Shown here one piece after another: positions 40,383 to 48,163 of a stretch of 57,251 nt of DNA (positions are counted from its first letter, which is position 1; each line of letters opens with the position of its first letter). The translations under genes and the position numbers were made by a program. The notes under the pieces are model-generated. The model was not told the origin of the DNA. It did not search any database and saw nothing but the letters and a program-made list of their open reading frames with translations. Source of the stretch: F23-B02 sp045599385 (lineage in GTDB: Bacteria; Bacillota; Clostridia; Oscillospirales; Oscillospiraceae); assembly GCA_045599385.1 (NCBI GenBank), contig JAZRVW010000060.1, positions 1 through 57,251 of the forward strand. The letters run 5' to 3'.

Positions 40383-41666
40383 TTGGACAAAAAATTTGGG
40401 AATGAGTTAGTGGGTGCATGTATATTCGGGCAGTCAGGCGGCCCCACTTCCGTTATAAACGCCAGCGCGTACGGCGTTATCAAGACCGCACTTGAAGCAG
40501 AGTGCATTACAAAAGTCTACGGCGCTGCTCATGGCATCAAAGGCGTGCTTAACGATGTACTTTATGATATGGGTCAGGAGGAGGATTATGAACTGAAACT
40601 TCTTCTCAATACCCCGTCTTCCGAACTGGGCTCCTGCAGATACAAGATGGCAGACCCCGAAGTTGATGAAACCGACTACAAACGCATACTTGAAATTTTC
40701 AAAAAATATGATGTAAGGTACTTCTTCTATAACGGCGGCAACGATTCAATGGACACCTGCAATAAAATAAGTCGCTATATGGAAAAAGTGGGTTATGAAT
40801 GCCGTGTCATCGGCGTTCCCAAGACAATCGATAACGACCTATTCGGAACAGACCACTGCCCCGGCTTCGGCAGCGCCGCAAAATTTATAGCCACAAGCTG
40901 CATGGAAATCGGCAAGGACACCGATGTATATGACACCGAGATGGTTACCGTTGTTGAAATTATGGGACGCCATGCAGGTTGGCTTACAGCAAGCGCAGCA
41001 CTTGCCACTGAATTCGGTGACGGCTGCGGGCCTGACCTTATTTATCTGCCGGAGCGTGATTTTGACCTTTACCGCTTTACCGATGATGTTGAAAAGCTCC
41101 TGAAACAGAAACACAATGTTCTTGTTGCCGTTTCCGAAGGACTTCACTACGCAGACGGCTCCTTTGTTTCCGAGGCTAAGACCTCAGGCACCGACGGCTT
41201 CGGCCATGCACAGCTTGGCGGTCTTGCAACTCGCCTTGCAGACTACATAAAGGCCAGACTCAATGTTAAGAAAGTTCGCGGTATTGAACTCAGCCTGCTG
41301 CAGCGCAGTGCAGCTCATATCGCCTCCGCTGTTGATATTGAAGAAGCGTTTAACGCCGGCAAGGTCGCTGTTGAAGCTGCCATTGCAGGCGAAACCGGCA
41401 AAATGGTTGCCTTCGAGCGAGACGACAGTACCGGTCTTTATAAGTGTAACTATATCCTTCTCTCCCTCAGCAGTGTTGCAAACTATGAAAAGAAGGTTCC
41501 TTTGGAATGGATTACCGATGACGGCAACTATGTAACCTCCGATTTTATTAACTATGTTCTGCCGCTTATTCAGGGTGAGCCTAAGATTCCAAAGGCAAAC
41601 TCCCTTCCCCGTTATTCCCGTCTTAAAAAGGTTAAAGCCGTTGCTCCTGAAGAGGTTAAGGTTTAA
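40383..41666 (+). CDS. pfp: Phosphofructokinase, PPi-dependent type
   Basis: 427 residues, longer than ATP-PFK (about 320). It phosphorylates fructose 6-phosphate. IFGQSGGPTSVINAS is the N-terminal loop. The nucleotide-site motif reads GGNDS rather than GGDGS, and the following loop reads PKTIDND rather than GTIDND; Asp and Lys at these two positions are the known marks of PPi-dependent enzymes. MGRHAGWL and the C-terminal region complete the fold. TTG start with GGAGG 10-12 bases upstream. A reversible PPi reaction would allow use in both glycolysis and gluconeogenesis. Confidence 0.88.
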   Translation: MDKKFGNELVGACIFGQSGGPTSVINASAYGVIKTALEAECITKVYGAAHGIKGVLNDVLYDMGQEEDYELKLLLNTPSSELGSCRYKMADPEVDETDYKRILEIFKKYDVRYFFYNGGNDSMDTCNKISRYMEKVGYECRVIGVPKTIDNDLFGTDHCPGFGSAAKFIATSCMEIGKDTDVYDTEMVTVVEIMGRHAGWLTASAALATEFGDGCGPDLIYLPERDFDLYRFTDDVEKLLKQKHNVLVAVSEGLHYADGSFVSEAKTSGTDGFGHAQLGGLATRLADYIKARLNVKKVRGIELSLLQRSAAHIASAVDIEEAFNAGKVAVEAAIAGETGKMVAFERDDSTGLYKCNYILLSLSSVANYEKKVPLEWITDDGNYVTSDFINYVLPLIQGEPKIPKANSLPRYSRLKKVKAVAPEEVKV

Positions 41667-41870
41667 CATAACATGCTTAAAGAAACGTAATTATTTTACG
41701 TTTCTTTTTTGTTCATTGGGCATTTTGACGGATATGCTTGCAAATTTCAGAAAAATTGCAGTCAAATTTGTTAAAAATGCTCTGTGAATGCGAAAATCTA
41801 TAAAAAAATACTGGAAAACACTTTATTATTATGATAAAATTTATTCACAATTAAATTAGGAGGTAAACTC
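41667..41870. other. Intergenic region between the phosphofructokinase and symporter genes
   Basis: It carries a terminator, AAAGAAACGTAA (41679-41690) / TTACGTTTCTTT (41696-41707) with trailing Ts. Further on it is AT-rich with only weak promoter-like sequences; no ORF. Confidence 0.75.
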
Positions 41871-43112
41871 ATGGAATCCAAGCGCAAACTTTCCCTGCCC
41901 GCATGGATATTTATCGGCATGCTGGGCGGTATTCTAGCAGGTTTCATATTCCTTAAAGTATGGCCTGATAGCACTTTCACAACCGACTGGATCAAGCCCA
42001 TCGGTACCATTTACATTAACCTTCTGAAGTTCCTTGTTGTTCCCGTTGTTGTTTGCTCCATTGCAGACGGCGTTATTAACCTCAAGGACCTCAAGCGCGT
42101 TGGCGGCATCGGCGTCAAGACCTTCGTTTACTACATGTTCACTACTGCATTTGCAGTAGTAATCGGCCTTGTTGTTGTAAATCTCTTCAAGGGCTCCTTC
42201 CACCCCCTCGGCGGTGCTGAGCAGCAGGCACTTGAATACACAGCAGCAGAGTCTCCCAAGGTTATGGACGTTATCGTCAACATCTTCCCTGATAACTTCT
42301 TCGGACCTATGGTTGCAAGCAACATGCTTCCCGTTATCGTAATTGCAATTTTCCTCGGCGCTGGCGTTCTCGCAGCAGGCGAAAAGGGTGCGCTGATCGG
42401 TAATTTCATTCACAGCGCAAATGAAGTTGTCATGAAGATCATGATGATGATTATCCGCATCACCCCCATCGGCGTTTTCGCTCTCATGTGTGATGTTGTT
42501 GCTGTTAACGGCGCTTCTATCGTCGGCACTCTGGCACTTGTAATCGGCGTTGCCTACATCGGCTACCTCATTCATGTCATTGTTGTTTACGGTCTCAGCG
42601 TCAAGTTCCTCGGCGGCATGAGCCCCCTCAAGTTCTTCAAGGGCATTGCTCCCGCAATGATTACCGCATTTACCACCACCTCTTCCAATGCAACTCTCCC
42701 CGTCAATATTGAGTGCTGCAACAAGATGGGTGCAGAGCCTGAGGTCAGCTCCTTCGTTCTTCCTCTCGGTGCAACCATCAACATGGACGGTACCGCAATC
42801 TATCAGGCAGTTGCCGCTGTATTCATTGCTTCCTGCTTCGGCATGGAACTCACCATTGCTCAGATGGCAACAATTGTCCTCACCGCAACTCTCGCTTCCA
42901 TCGGTACTGCCGGCGTTTCCGGCGCAGGCATGATTATGCTTGCAATGGTACTCGCTTCCATCGGTGTTCCTGTTGAAGGTATTGCAATTATCGCAGGCGT
43001 TGATAAGCTCTTCGATATGGGCCGTACCACCCTCAACATCACCGGCGACGCAACCTGCACCATGTTCATCTCCCGTCTGGAGCGCAACAAGAAGGCAAAG
43101 GCTGCAAAGTAA
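41871..43112 (+). CDS. Dicarboxylate/amino acid:cation symporter (DAACS/GltP family)
   Basis: 413 residues with about eight hydrophobic segments plus re-entrant loops. Family marks: FLKVWPDSTFTTDWIKPIGTIYINLLKFLVVPVV, TAFTTTSSNATLPV (serine-rich HP1 hairpin), PLGATINMDGTAIYQAVAAVFIA (the NMDGT cation motif), and DKLFDMGRTTLNITGDA (HP2/TM8 substrate residues). It imports glutamate, aspartate, or C4-dicarboxylates, or possibly serine/threonine, with Na+ or H+; substrate not determined. AGGAGGT precedes the ATG. Codon bias suggests strong expression. Confidence 0.93.
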   Translation: MESKRKLSLPAWIFIGMLGGILAGFIFLKVWPDSTFTTDWIKPIGTIYINLLKFLVVPVVVCSIADGVINLKDLKRVGGIGVKTFVYYMFTTAFAVVIGLVVVNLFKGSFHPLGGAEQQALEYTAAESPKVMDVIVNIFPDNFFGPMVASNMLPVIVIAIFLGAGVLAAGEKGALIGNFIHSANEVVMKIMMMIIRITPIGVFALMCDVVAVNGASIVGTLALVIGVAYIGYLIHVIVVYGLSVKFLGGMSPLKFFKGIAPAMITAFTTTSSNATLPVNIECCNKMGAEPEVSSFVLPLGATINMDGTAIYQAVAAVFIASCFGMELTIAQMATIVLTATLASIGTAGVSGAGMIMLAMVLASIGVPVEGIAIIAGVDKLFDMGRTTLNITGDATCTMFISRLERNKKAKAAK

Positions 43113-43124
43113 TCCATTTATACA

Positions 43125-43156
43125 AAAAAGACCGTTTCGTAAGAAACGGTCTTTTT
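43125..43156. terminator. Bidirectional terminator between the symporter and cotJC
   Basis: AAAAAGACCGTTTC (43125-43138) / GAAACGGTCTTTTT (43143-43156), 14-base stem, loop GTAA. Confidence 0.93.
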
Positions 43157-43159
43157 GTT

Positions 43160-43756
43160 TTATCCCTTGTAGGCGGGATTTGTCATATAGAAGTTTTTCT
43201 TATCAAGCTTATCGGTCGCGAGCCTCAATGCTTCACCGAAGCGCTGATAGTGTACCACTTCCCTCTCACGCAGGAATTTTATTACGTCGTTTACGTCGGG
43301 GTCATCAGACAGCGTGAGAATGTTATCATAGGTGGTACGTGCCTTCTGCTCAGCTGCCATGTCTTCATGCAGATCGGTCAGCACATCTCCCTTTACCTGC
43401 ATTGTGGCCGCAGTCCAGGGTGTTCCGGAGGCAAACTGAGGATAAACTCCTGCGGTATGGTCTACGAAATATACATCAAAGCCCGCTTTTTTGATTTCCT
43501 CCGGGGACATTTTCCGGGTGAGCTGGTGCACTATTGCGCCAACCATTTCAAGATGCCCCAGTTCCTCTGTACCTATATCTGTTAACAGGCCTTTAAGCTC
43601 AGGATACGGCATGCTGTACCGCTGCGACAGATAACGCAGAGAAGCGCCGAGCTCGCCGTCGGGACCGCCATACTGGGATATTATAAACTTAGCCAGAGCG
43701 GGATTGGGATTCTTGATTCTTACGGGATACTGAAGCTTTTTTTCATATACAAACAC
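43160..43756 (-). CDS. cotJC: Spore coat protein CotJC (manganese catalase family)
   Basis: 198 residues. Four-helix ferritin-like fold with the metal ligands in IGTEELGHLEMV (Glu, Glu, His) and AAEQKARTTYDNI...REREVVHYQRFGEAL (Glu, Glu, His). The N-terminal MFVYEKKLQYPV is typical of CotJC. CotJC is a coat or spore-cell component with possible peroxide-removing activity. It follows the cotJA-cotJB fusion gene by 2 bases, in the same operon, and ends in the bidirectional terminator shared with the symporter gene. Confidence 0.95.
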   Translation of the reverse strand: MFVYEKKLQYPVRIKNPNPALAKFIISQYGGPDGELGASLRYLSQRYSMPYPELKGLLTDIGTEELGHLEMVGAIVHQLTRKMSPEEIKKAGFDVYFVDHTAGVYPQFASGTPWTAATMQVKGDVLTDLHEDMAAEQKARTTYDNILTLSDDPDVNDVIKFLREREVVHYQRFGEALRLATDKLDKKNFYMTNPAYKG

Positions 43757-43758
43757 GG

Positions 43759-44196
43759 TCAGTCCTCCTTATTCCCACAGTAGTCCCACGGCCACGGATT
43801 CTTGAGCCACGTGAAGCTTTTTGCTTTTTCAAGGTCGCAGTGCATTATTGGGCCGTACAGCTTTGCATAGCGCTCATGAGCCTCATTTGCGAGCTTCAGC
43901 ACGCTCTGAAGCATATCAAAGGCTTCTCTGTCGTTTGAGTGGGTATCAAGATACAGAACAAGCTCATGGGCCACAAAATCAAGCGCCATGAGTTCGCCCA
44001 TAGGGGTTCCCGTGAGGTCGCCCTTGTTTACCATATTCATAAAGGGCAGGTCAAGACCCGGAAACAGCGTTCCCCGTGAAAGAGCTTCGGCCGCATCATA
44101 GGTGGGTTTTGCAGATTCCTGCATGGGAACATAGGCCATAGCCAGCGGTGCGCACTCAGGCAGTCTGCCGCTTTTAAAATCACATTTATTTTCCAA
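43759..44196 (-). CDS. CotJA-CotJB fusion spore coat protein
   Basis: 145 residues from the chosen start. Residues up to about 60 match CotJA (APLAMAYVPMQ and GTLFPGLDLPF). From about residue 67 it matches CotJB (ELMALDFVAHELVLYLDTHSNDREAF, then KLYGPIM and the terminal NPWPWDYCG). In Bacillus these are two genes, cotJA and cotJB, before cotJC. Start: TTG 44196, 10 bases after AAAGGAGG; the ATG at 44223 overlaps a CATATAAT -10 element and has no RBS. Probably sigma-E-driven with cotJC. Confidence 0.85.
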   Translation of the reverse strand: MENKCDFKSGRLPECAPLAMAYVPMQESAKPTYDAAEALSRGTLFPGLDLPFMNMVNKGDLTGTPMGELMALDFVAHELVLYLDTHSNDREAFDMLQSVLKLANEAHERYAKLYGPIMHCDLEKAKSFTWLKNPWPWDYCGNKED

Positions 44197-44221
44197 TCGG
44201 AATATTCCTCCTTTGCAGTTC

Positions 44222-44229
44222 ATTATATG
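44222..44229 (-). promoter_or_regulatory. Sigma-E/K-like -10 for the cotJ operon
   Basis: CATATAAT on the minus strand (44229-44222), one mismatch from CATACAHT. No good -35 is seen at 14-15 bases. Start expected near 44215, just before AAAGGAGG. Confidence 0.5.
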
Positions 44230-44252
44230 TCACCGTACCGCAAAGGGTTAAA

Positions 44253-44280
44253 AAAGTGAGCACACAAAAGTGCTCACTTT
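44253..44280 (-). terminator. Terminator after ligA
   Basis: AAAGTGAGCAC / GTGCTCACTTT with a 6-base loop, followed on the minus strand by TTT and more T. The stem includes the ligA stop codon. Confidence 0.88.
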
Positions 44281-46250
44281 ATCATTTCTTCAAACTGTTC
44301 TTCGCTTATGATATTTATTCCCAGCTCCTGAGCTTTTTTCAGCTTGCTTCCCGCATTTTCACCCGCCAGAACATAGGTGGTTTTTTTAGACACCGAGGAG
44401 TTTGCCTTGCCGCCGAAGCTTTCGATGATTGCCGAGGCTTCATCTCGCTTATATTTGCTGAGCTCACCCGTGAGTACAAATGTCATTCCTGCAAAACGGG
44501 TATCGGTTACGACCTCGGTACTTTCAAATGACACTCCGGCTTCACGCAGCAGATCAATCTGATGCTGTGACTGAGGCATTGAGAACCATTCTTTAATAAA
44601 GCCTGCCGTGATTTCTCCGATATCGGAAACCGACATAAGTTCATCAGTAGTAGCTGTCATAATTGAATCAAGGTTTCCGAAATAAGCCGCGAGTGTTTTT
44701 GCGGCTTTCTGCCCGACCTGACGTATGCCAAAGGCGCATAAAAGCTTTGCAAGGCCTGCTTCTTTACTCTTATTAATTGCGCTGATAAGATTGTTGGCCG
44801 AGGTTTTACCCATTCGGTCAAGCTTTGCAACGTCTTCGGCCTTGAGATAGTAAAGCTCGGCAGGGCTTTTCACAAGACCGTTGTTGATAAGAAGCTCGCA
44901 GACAGAAATTCCGAGACCTTCAATGTCCATAGCCTCTCGGGAGGCAAAGTGGGCAAGATTGCGAAGCCTCTGCGCAGAACATTCGGGGCTTGTGCAGCGT
45001 AATGCGGCACCGTCTTCGTCACGTACTGTGGGGGCTCCGCATTCGGGACAGAATTCAGGCATTATGAACGGAACGGTACCTTCAGGACGTTTTGCCTTGT
45101 TTACGGAAAGTACCTCCGGAATTATTTCGCCCGCCTTCTGCACAAGCACGGTGTCACCAATGCGTATATCAAGCCTATTGATATTGTCCTGATTATGAAG
45201 CGTTGCATTTGTAACAGTAGTGCCTGCAAGACGTACCGGTTCGATTACCGCCTTCGGCGTAAGTACACCGGTGCGTCCCACCTGAACAAGAATGTCCACT
45301 ACCCTGCTCTCTTTCTTTTCGGGAGGGTATTTATACGCAACTGCCCAGCGCGGAGCTTTTGCAGTACTTCCAAGCTCACGTCGCTGATTAAGTGAGTTTA
45401 TTTTAATAACTGCGCCGTCCATATCATAAGCAAGCCCCTCACGATTTTCACCAAGCCACTCAATGCGTTCGACGCAATCGTGAATGCTGCTGTAAAGCTT
45501 ATACGGAACAACGGGAAAACCCATGTGCCTGAGTGCATCAAGGGTTTCAACATGGGTGGAGTAATCCTCCCCGCTGCTCATCTGCATATTGAAGCAGATA
45601 ATGTCAAGCTTTCTTGATGCCGCAACTCTGGAATCCTGCTGCCTGATGGAGCCTGCGGCTGCATTACGGGGGTTTGCGAGAGGCGGTTCACCATTGATTT
45701 CACGTTCGGCGTTCAATTCATTGAAAACAGCCTTTGACATATATACTTCGCCGCGGACAATCAGCTTTTCGGGGGCGTCAACAAGGCGAAGGGGCAGACT
45801 GCGTATTGTTCGCAGATTTTCGGTTACGTCCTCTCCTACCGTTCCATTGCCTCGCGTTGCGCCGCGGACGAAAATGCCGTTTTCATATTCAAGTGACATG
45901 GAAAGACCGTCAATTTTCGGCTCTACACAGTACTCGTGTGCAGCGGGTATCATACTGTCCATACGTTCGCCGAACTGGAATAGCTCATCATAGGAAAATA
46001 CGTCCGTAAGGCTCTCCAGCGGCACCTCGTGATGCACCTCTGCAAAGGTGTTGAGGGCGTAGCCTCCTACCTTCTGCGTCGGGGATTCAGGGGTAATAAG
46101 CTCGGGGTTCTCCGCCTCAAGCTTTTTAAGGCGCTGCATCAGCATATCATAATCGTAGTCGGAGATGACCGGAGCGTCATCAACATAGTAAAGCTTACTG
46201 TGATATTCAAGCTCTCTTCGCAGAGCGTCTATTTCTTTCTGTACGTCCAT
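44274..46250 (-). CDS. ligA: NAD+-dependent DNA ligase LigA
   Basis: 658 residues, full length. Seals nicks in replication and repair using NAD+. Domains in order: Ia (YYVDDAPVISDYDYD), adenylation domain with the active-site Lys in CVEPKIDGLSMS, OB fold, zinc finger (CPECG...CTSPEC), helix-hairpin-helix, and a C-terminal BRCT domain (FAGMTFVLTGELSKYKRDEA). The yunB stop is 2 bases upstream of its start, and it is the last gene of the murD-methionine-gamma-lyase-like-yunB-ligA run. Confidence 0.98.
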   Translation of the reverse strand: MDVQKEIDALRRELEYHSKLYYVDDAPVISDYDYDMLMQRLKKLEAENPELITPESPTQKVGGYALNTFAEVHHEVPLESLTDVFSYDELFQFGERMDSMIPAAHEYCVEPKIDGLSMSLEYENGIFVRGATRGNGTVGEDVTENLRTIRSLPLRLVDAPEKLIVRGEVYMSKAVFNELNAEREINGEPPLANPRNAAAGSIRQQDSRVAASRKLDIICFNMQMSSGEDYSTHVETLDALRHMGFPVVPYKLYSSIHDCVERIEWLGENREGLAYDMDGAVIKINSLNQRRELGSTAKAPRWAVAYKYPPEKKESRVVDILVQVGRTGVLTPKAVIEPVRLAGTTVTNATLHNQDNINRLDIRIGDTVLVQKAGEIIPEVLSVNKAKRPEGTVPFIMPEFCPECGAPTVRDEDGAALRCTSPECSAQRLRNLAHFASREAMDIEGLGISVCELLINNGLVKSPAELYYLKAEDVAKLDRMGKTSANNLISAINKSKEAGLAKLLCAFGIRQVGQKAAKTLAAYFGNLDSIMTATTDELMSVSDIGEITAGFIKEWFSMPQSQHQIDLLREAGVSFESTEVVTDTRFAGMTFVLTGELSKYKRDEASAIIESFGGKANSSVSKKTTYVLAGENAGSKLKKAQELGINIISEEQFEEMIK

Positions 46251-46252
46251 AA

Positions 46253-46885
46253 TCAGTTCTCCACATTAAGATACGTTTCGGGAACGTTGCCGACAATTAC
46301 CGTGTCGGCGATAAGTACTTCCGTAACCGTAGTTGCGCTTTCGGTACCCCAGGGCACCATTACATCAATATCAATAGATATTTCCAGCATAAGCTGATAT
46401 TCATTCTGGTTAATGCCTGCTGACTTTATAATGCTTTTGAAGTCGGTTTTTGACGATGTAAGCATTACAACCTCAACATTAATTTCGGGTCCTTTTCCGG
46501 TCAGAAGGTTAATACCCAGAAGATTACCCATTGGGATTCCAACTTGAATTGAGCCATCGTCAGCGGTTTCAATTACTCTTTCCAGAATTGCGGTTGAAAG
46601 AGAGTTGATGTGTGACATATTGCTTGAAATTGCAGAAATATTCCCGCTTTCATCTTTAGAGAGGTTAACAAAGTATTCAAAGTCGTATTCGCCTGCACTG
46701 ATTATTTCGTCTACTGCGTCATTTACGGCAGAGTTTACAATATCAACCGCATCGGATACGGCAATCTGAATTGAAAGTCTGCGAAAAAATACAAGCAGAG
46801 CAATAATAATGAGCAGGACAAGTAGTGCAGGGAAAAAACCGAAACGTTTTCGGGCGGGTTTTGGCTGTCTGCGGTGATAATACAT
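46253..46885 (-). CDS. yunB: Sporulation protein YunB
   Basis: 210 residues. A basic N-terminus (YYHRRQPKPARKR) precedes one membrane span (about 19-38, FFPALLVLLIIIALLVFF), then an extracytoplasmic domain typical of YunB: DEIISAGEYDFEYFVNLSKDESGNISAISSNMSHIN, QVGIPMGNLLGINLLTGKGPEI and the C-terminal TETYLNVEN-like end. YunB is a sigma-E-dependent sporulation protein in Bacillus. Start ATG 46885 follows GGGGTGAT; the ATG at 46918 overlaps the preceding gene's end and lacks an RBS. It lies in an operon with ligA but has its own -10-like element. Confidence 0.85.
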   Translation of the reverse strand: MYYHRRQPKPARKRFGFFPALLVLLIIIALLVFFRRLSIQIAVSDAVDIVNSAVNDAVDEIISAGEYDFEYFVNLSKDESGNISAISSNMSHINSLSTAILERVIETADDGSIQVGIPMGNLLGINLLTGKGPEINVEVVMLTSSKTDFKSIIKSAGINQNEYQLMLEISIDIDVMVPWGTESATTVTEVLIADTVIVGNVPETYLNVEN

Positions 46886-46908
46886 GAGATCACCCCATGT
46901 ATTATATG
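46879..46908 (-). promoter_or_regulatory. yunB start region: CATATAAT -10 element and hairpin enclosing RBS and start codon
   Basis: AATACATG (46903-46896) and CATGTATT (46886-46879) on the minus strand form a perfect 8-base stem. Its 9-base loop GGGTGATCT holds most of the Shine-Dalgarno, and its 3' arm holds the ATG. CATATAAT (46908-46901), one mismatch from the sigma-E -10, overlaps the 5' arm, so a transcript started there would lack most of that arm. Confidence 0.55.
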
Positions 46909-46914
46909 CGGAAA

Positions 46915-48162
46915 TCATTCGAGCATTTCACTTACAGCCATCATAATTCCGAGCTTGCCGGATTCGTAGGTAATTCCGCCCTGCATATAGGCAATATAGG
47001 GCTCCTTCATAGGACCGTCGGCGGACAGCTCAATTGATGAGCCCTGCACGAACGCACCTGCTGCCATAATAACGGGTACATTGTAACCAGGCATCTGCCA
47101 GGGCTCGGGAGAAACATAGGAATCAACCGGAGCACCGCTCTGAATTCCGCGGCAGAACTTTTTCATATTATCGGCATTTTCCAGAGTTATCATCTGAATA
47201 ATATCGTTTCTGATCTCTTCAGGAGCGGGCGAGGTTTTGAAGCCGGCCTTCTGCATCATTGCGGCGCAGAAAACGGCGGTTTTAAGGGCCTGGGCAACAA
47301 CGTGTGGGGCAACAAAGAAGCCCTGAAACAGCAGACGGTTGTTTCCGAGTGTGCAGCCGCACTCACCGCCTATACCGGGAGTTGTAAGACGCATGGCGGC
47401 CTTTTCCACAAGCTCTGCCCTGCCTGCAATATAACCGCCGGTAAGTGCAATTCCACCCCCGGGATTTTTGATAAGAGAGCCTGCAATAAGGTCAACACCG
47501 TATTCCGTAGGCTCATGCTCGCCTGTAAACTCACCGTAGCAGTTGTCAACCATCACGTTGATTTCGGGATTTACGGATTTTACCGCAGCACAGATTTCGC
47601 CGATTTCCTCAGCAGAAAGCGCACGACGGTCATCATAGCCCCTTGAACGCTGAATCAGCACGGCGGCAACTGATTTATCGGCAGCGGCAATTTTGATTGC
47701 TTCAATATCCGGGTCGCCGTTTTTCATATCCACCTGAGCATAGTTTATGCCGTAGAATTTCAGCGAGCCGTGCAGATTGCCTTCAATGCCAATCGTGTTT
47801 CGAAGTGTATCGTAAGGCAGACCGGTTACGGAAAGCAAAGTATCACCGGGCTTCAGCATAGAGAAAAGCGCAGTGGAAAGTGCGTGGGTTCCGTTTACAA
47901 AGTTTATGCGAACAAGTGCGGCCTCTGTCTTGAACACCTGAGCATAAACCTTATCGAGTACTTCCCTGCCCAGATCATCGTAGCCGTAGCCCGTTGTGCC
48001 CGCAAAGCAGGCTTCGGAGACCTTGTTGTCCTGAAATGCCTCCATAACTTTGAGCGTATTGATTTCAGCAATGCGGTCAATTCGCTCAAAAACGGGCTTA
48101 ATTTCGTTTTCGGCAGCTCTTGCCATTTCAAATACGGAAGGCTTAATGTCTGATATTTTCAT
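46915..48162 (-). CDS. Methionine gamma-lyase-family / aluminium-resistance-like PLP protein (YnbB type)
   Basis: 415 residues. The Schiff-base Lys is probably in LIKNPGGGIALTGGYIAGR, and FAGTTGYGYDDLGREVLD, FVNGTHALSTALFSML and VDNCYGEFTGEHEPTEYG are family features. Substrate is unknown; the family name rests on a distant relationship to cystathionine/methionine lyases. It lies between murD and yunB, starting 1 base after the murD stop region and ending 30 bases upstream of yunB. Confidence 0.88.
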   Translation of the reverse strand: MKISDIKPSVFEMARAAENEIKPVFERIDRIAEINTLKVMEAFQDNKVSEACFAGTTGYGYDDLGREVLDKVYAQVFKTEAALVRINFVNGTHALSTALFSMLKPGDTLLSVTGLPYDTLRNTIGIEGNLHGSLKFYGINYAQVDMKNGDPDIEAIKIAAADKSVAAVLIQRSRGYDDRRALSAEEIGEICAAVKSVNPEINVMVDNCYGEFTGEHEPTEYGVDLIAGSLIKNPGGGIALTGGYIAGRAELVEKAAMRLTTPGIGGECGCTLGNNRLLFQGFFVAPHVVAQALKTAVFCAAMMQKAGFKTSPAPEEIRNDIIQMITLENADNMKKFCRGIQSGAPVDSYVSPEPWQMPGYNVPVIMAAGAFVQGSSIELSADGPMKEPYIAYMQGGITYESGKLGIMMAVSEMLE

Positions 48163-48163
48163 G

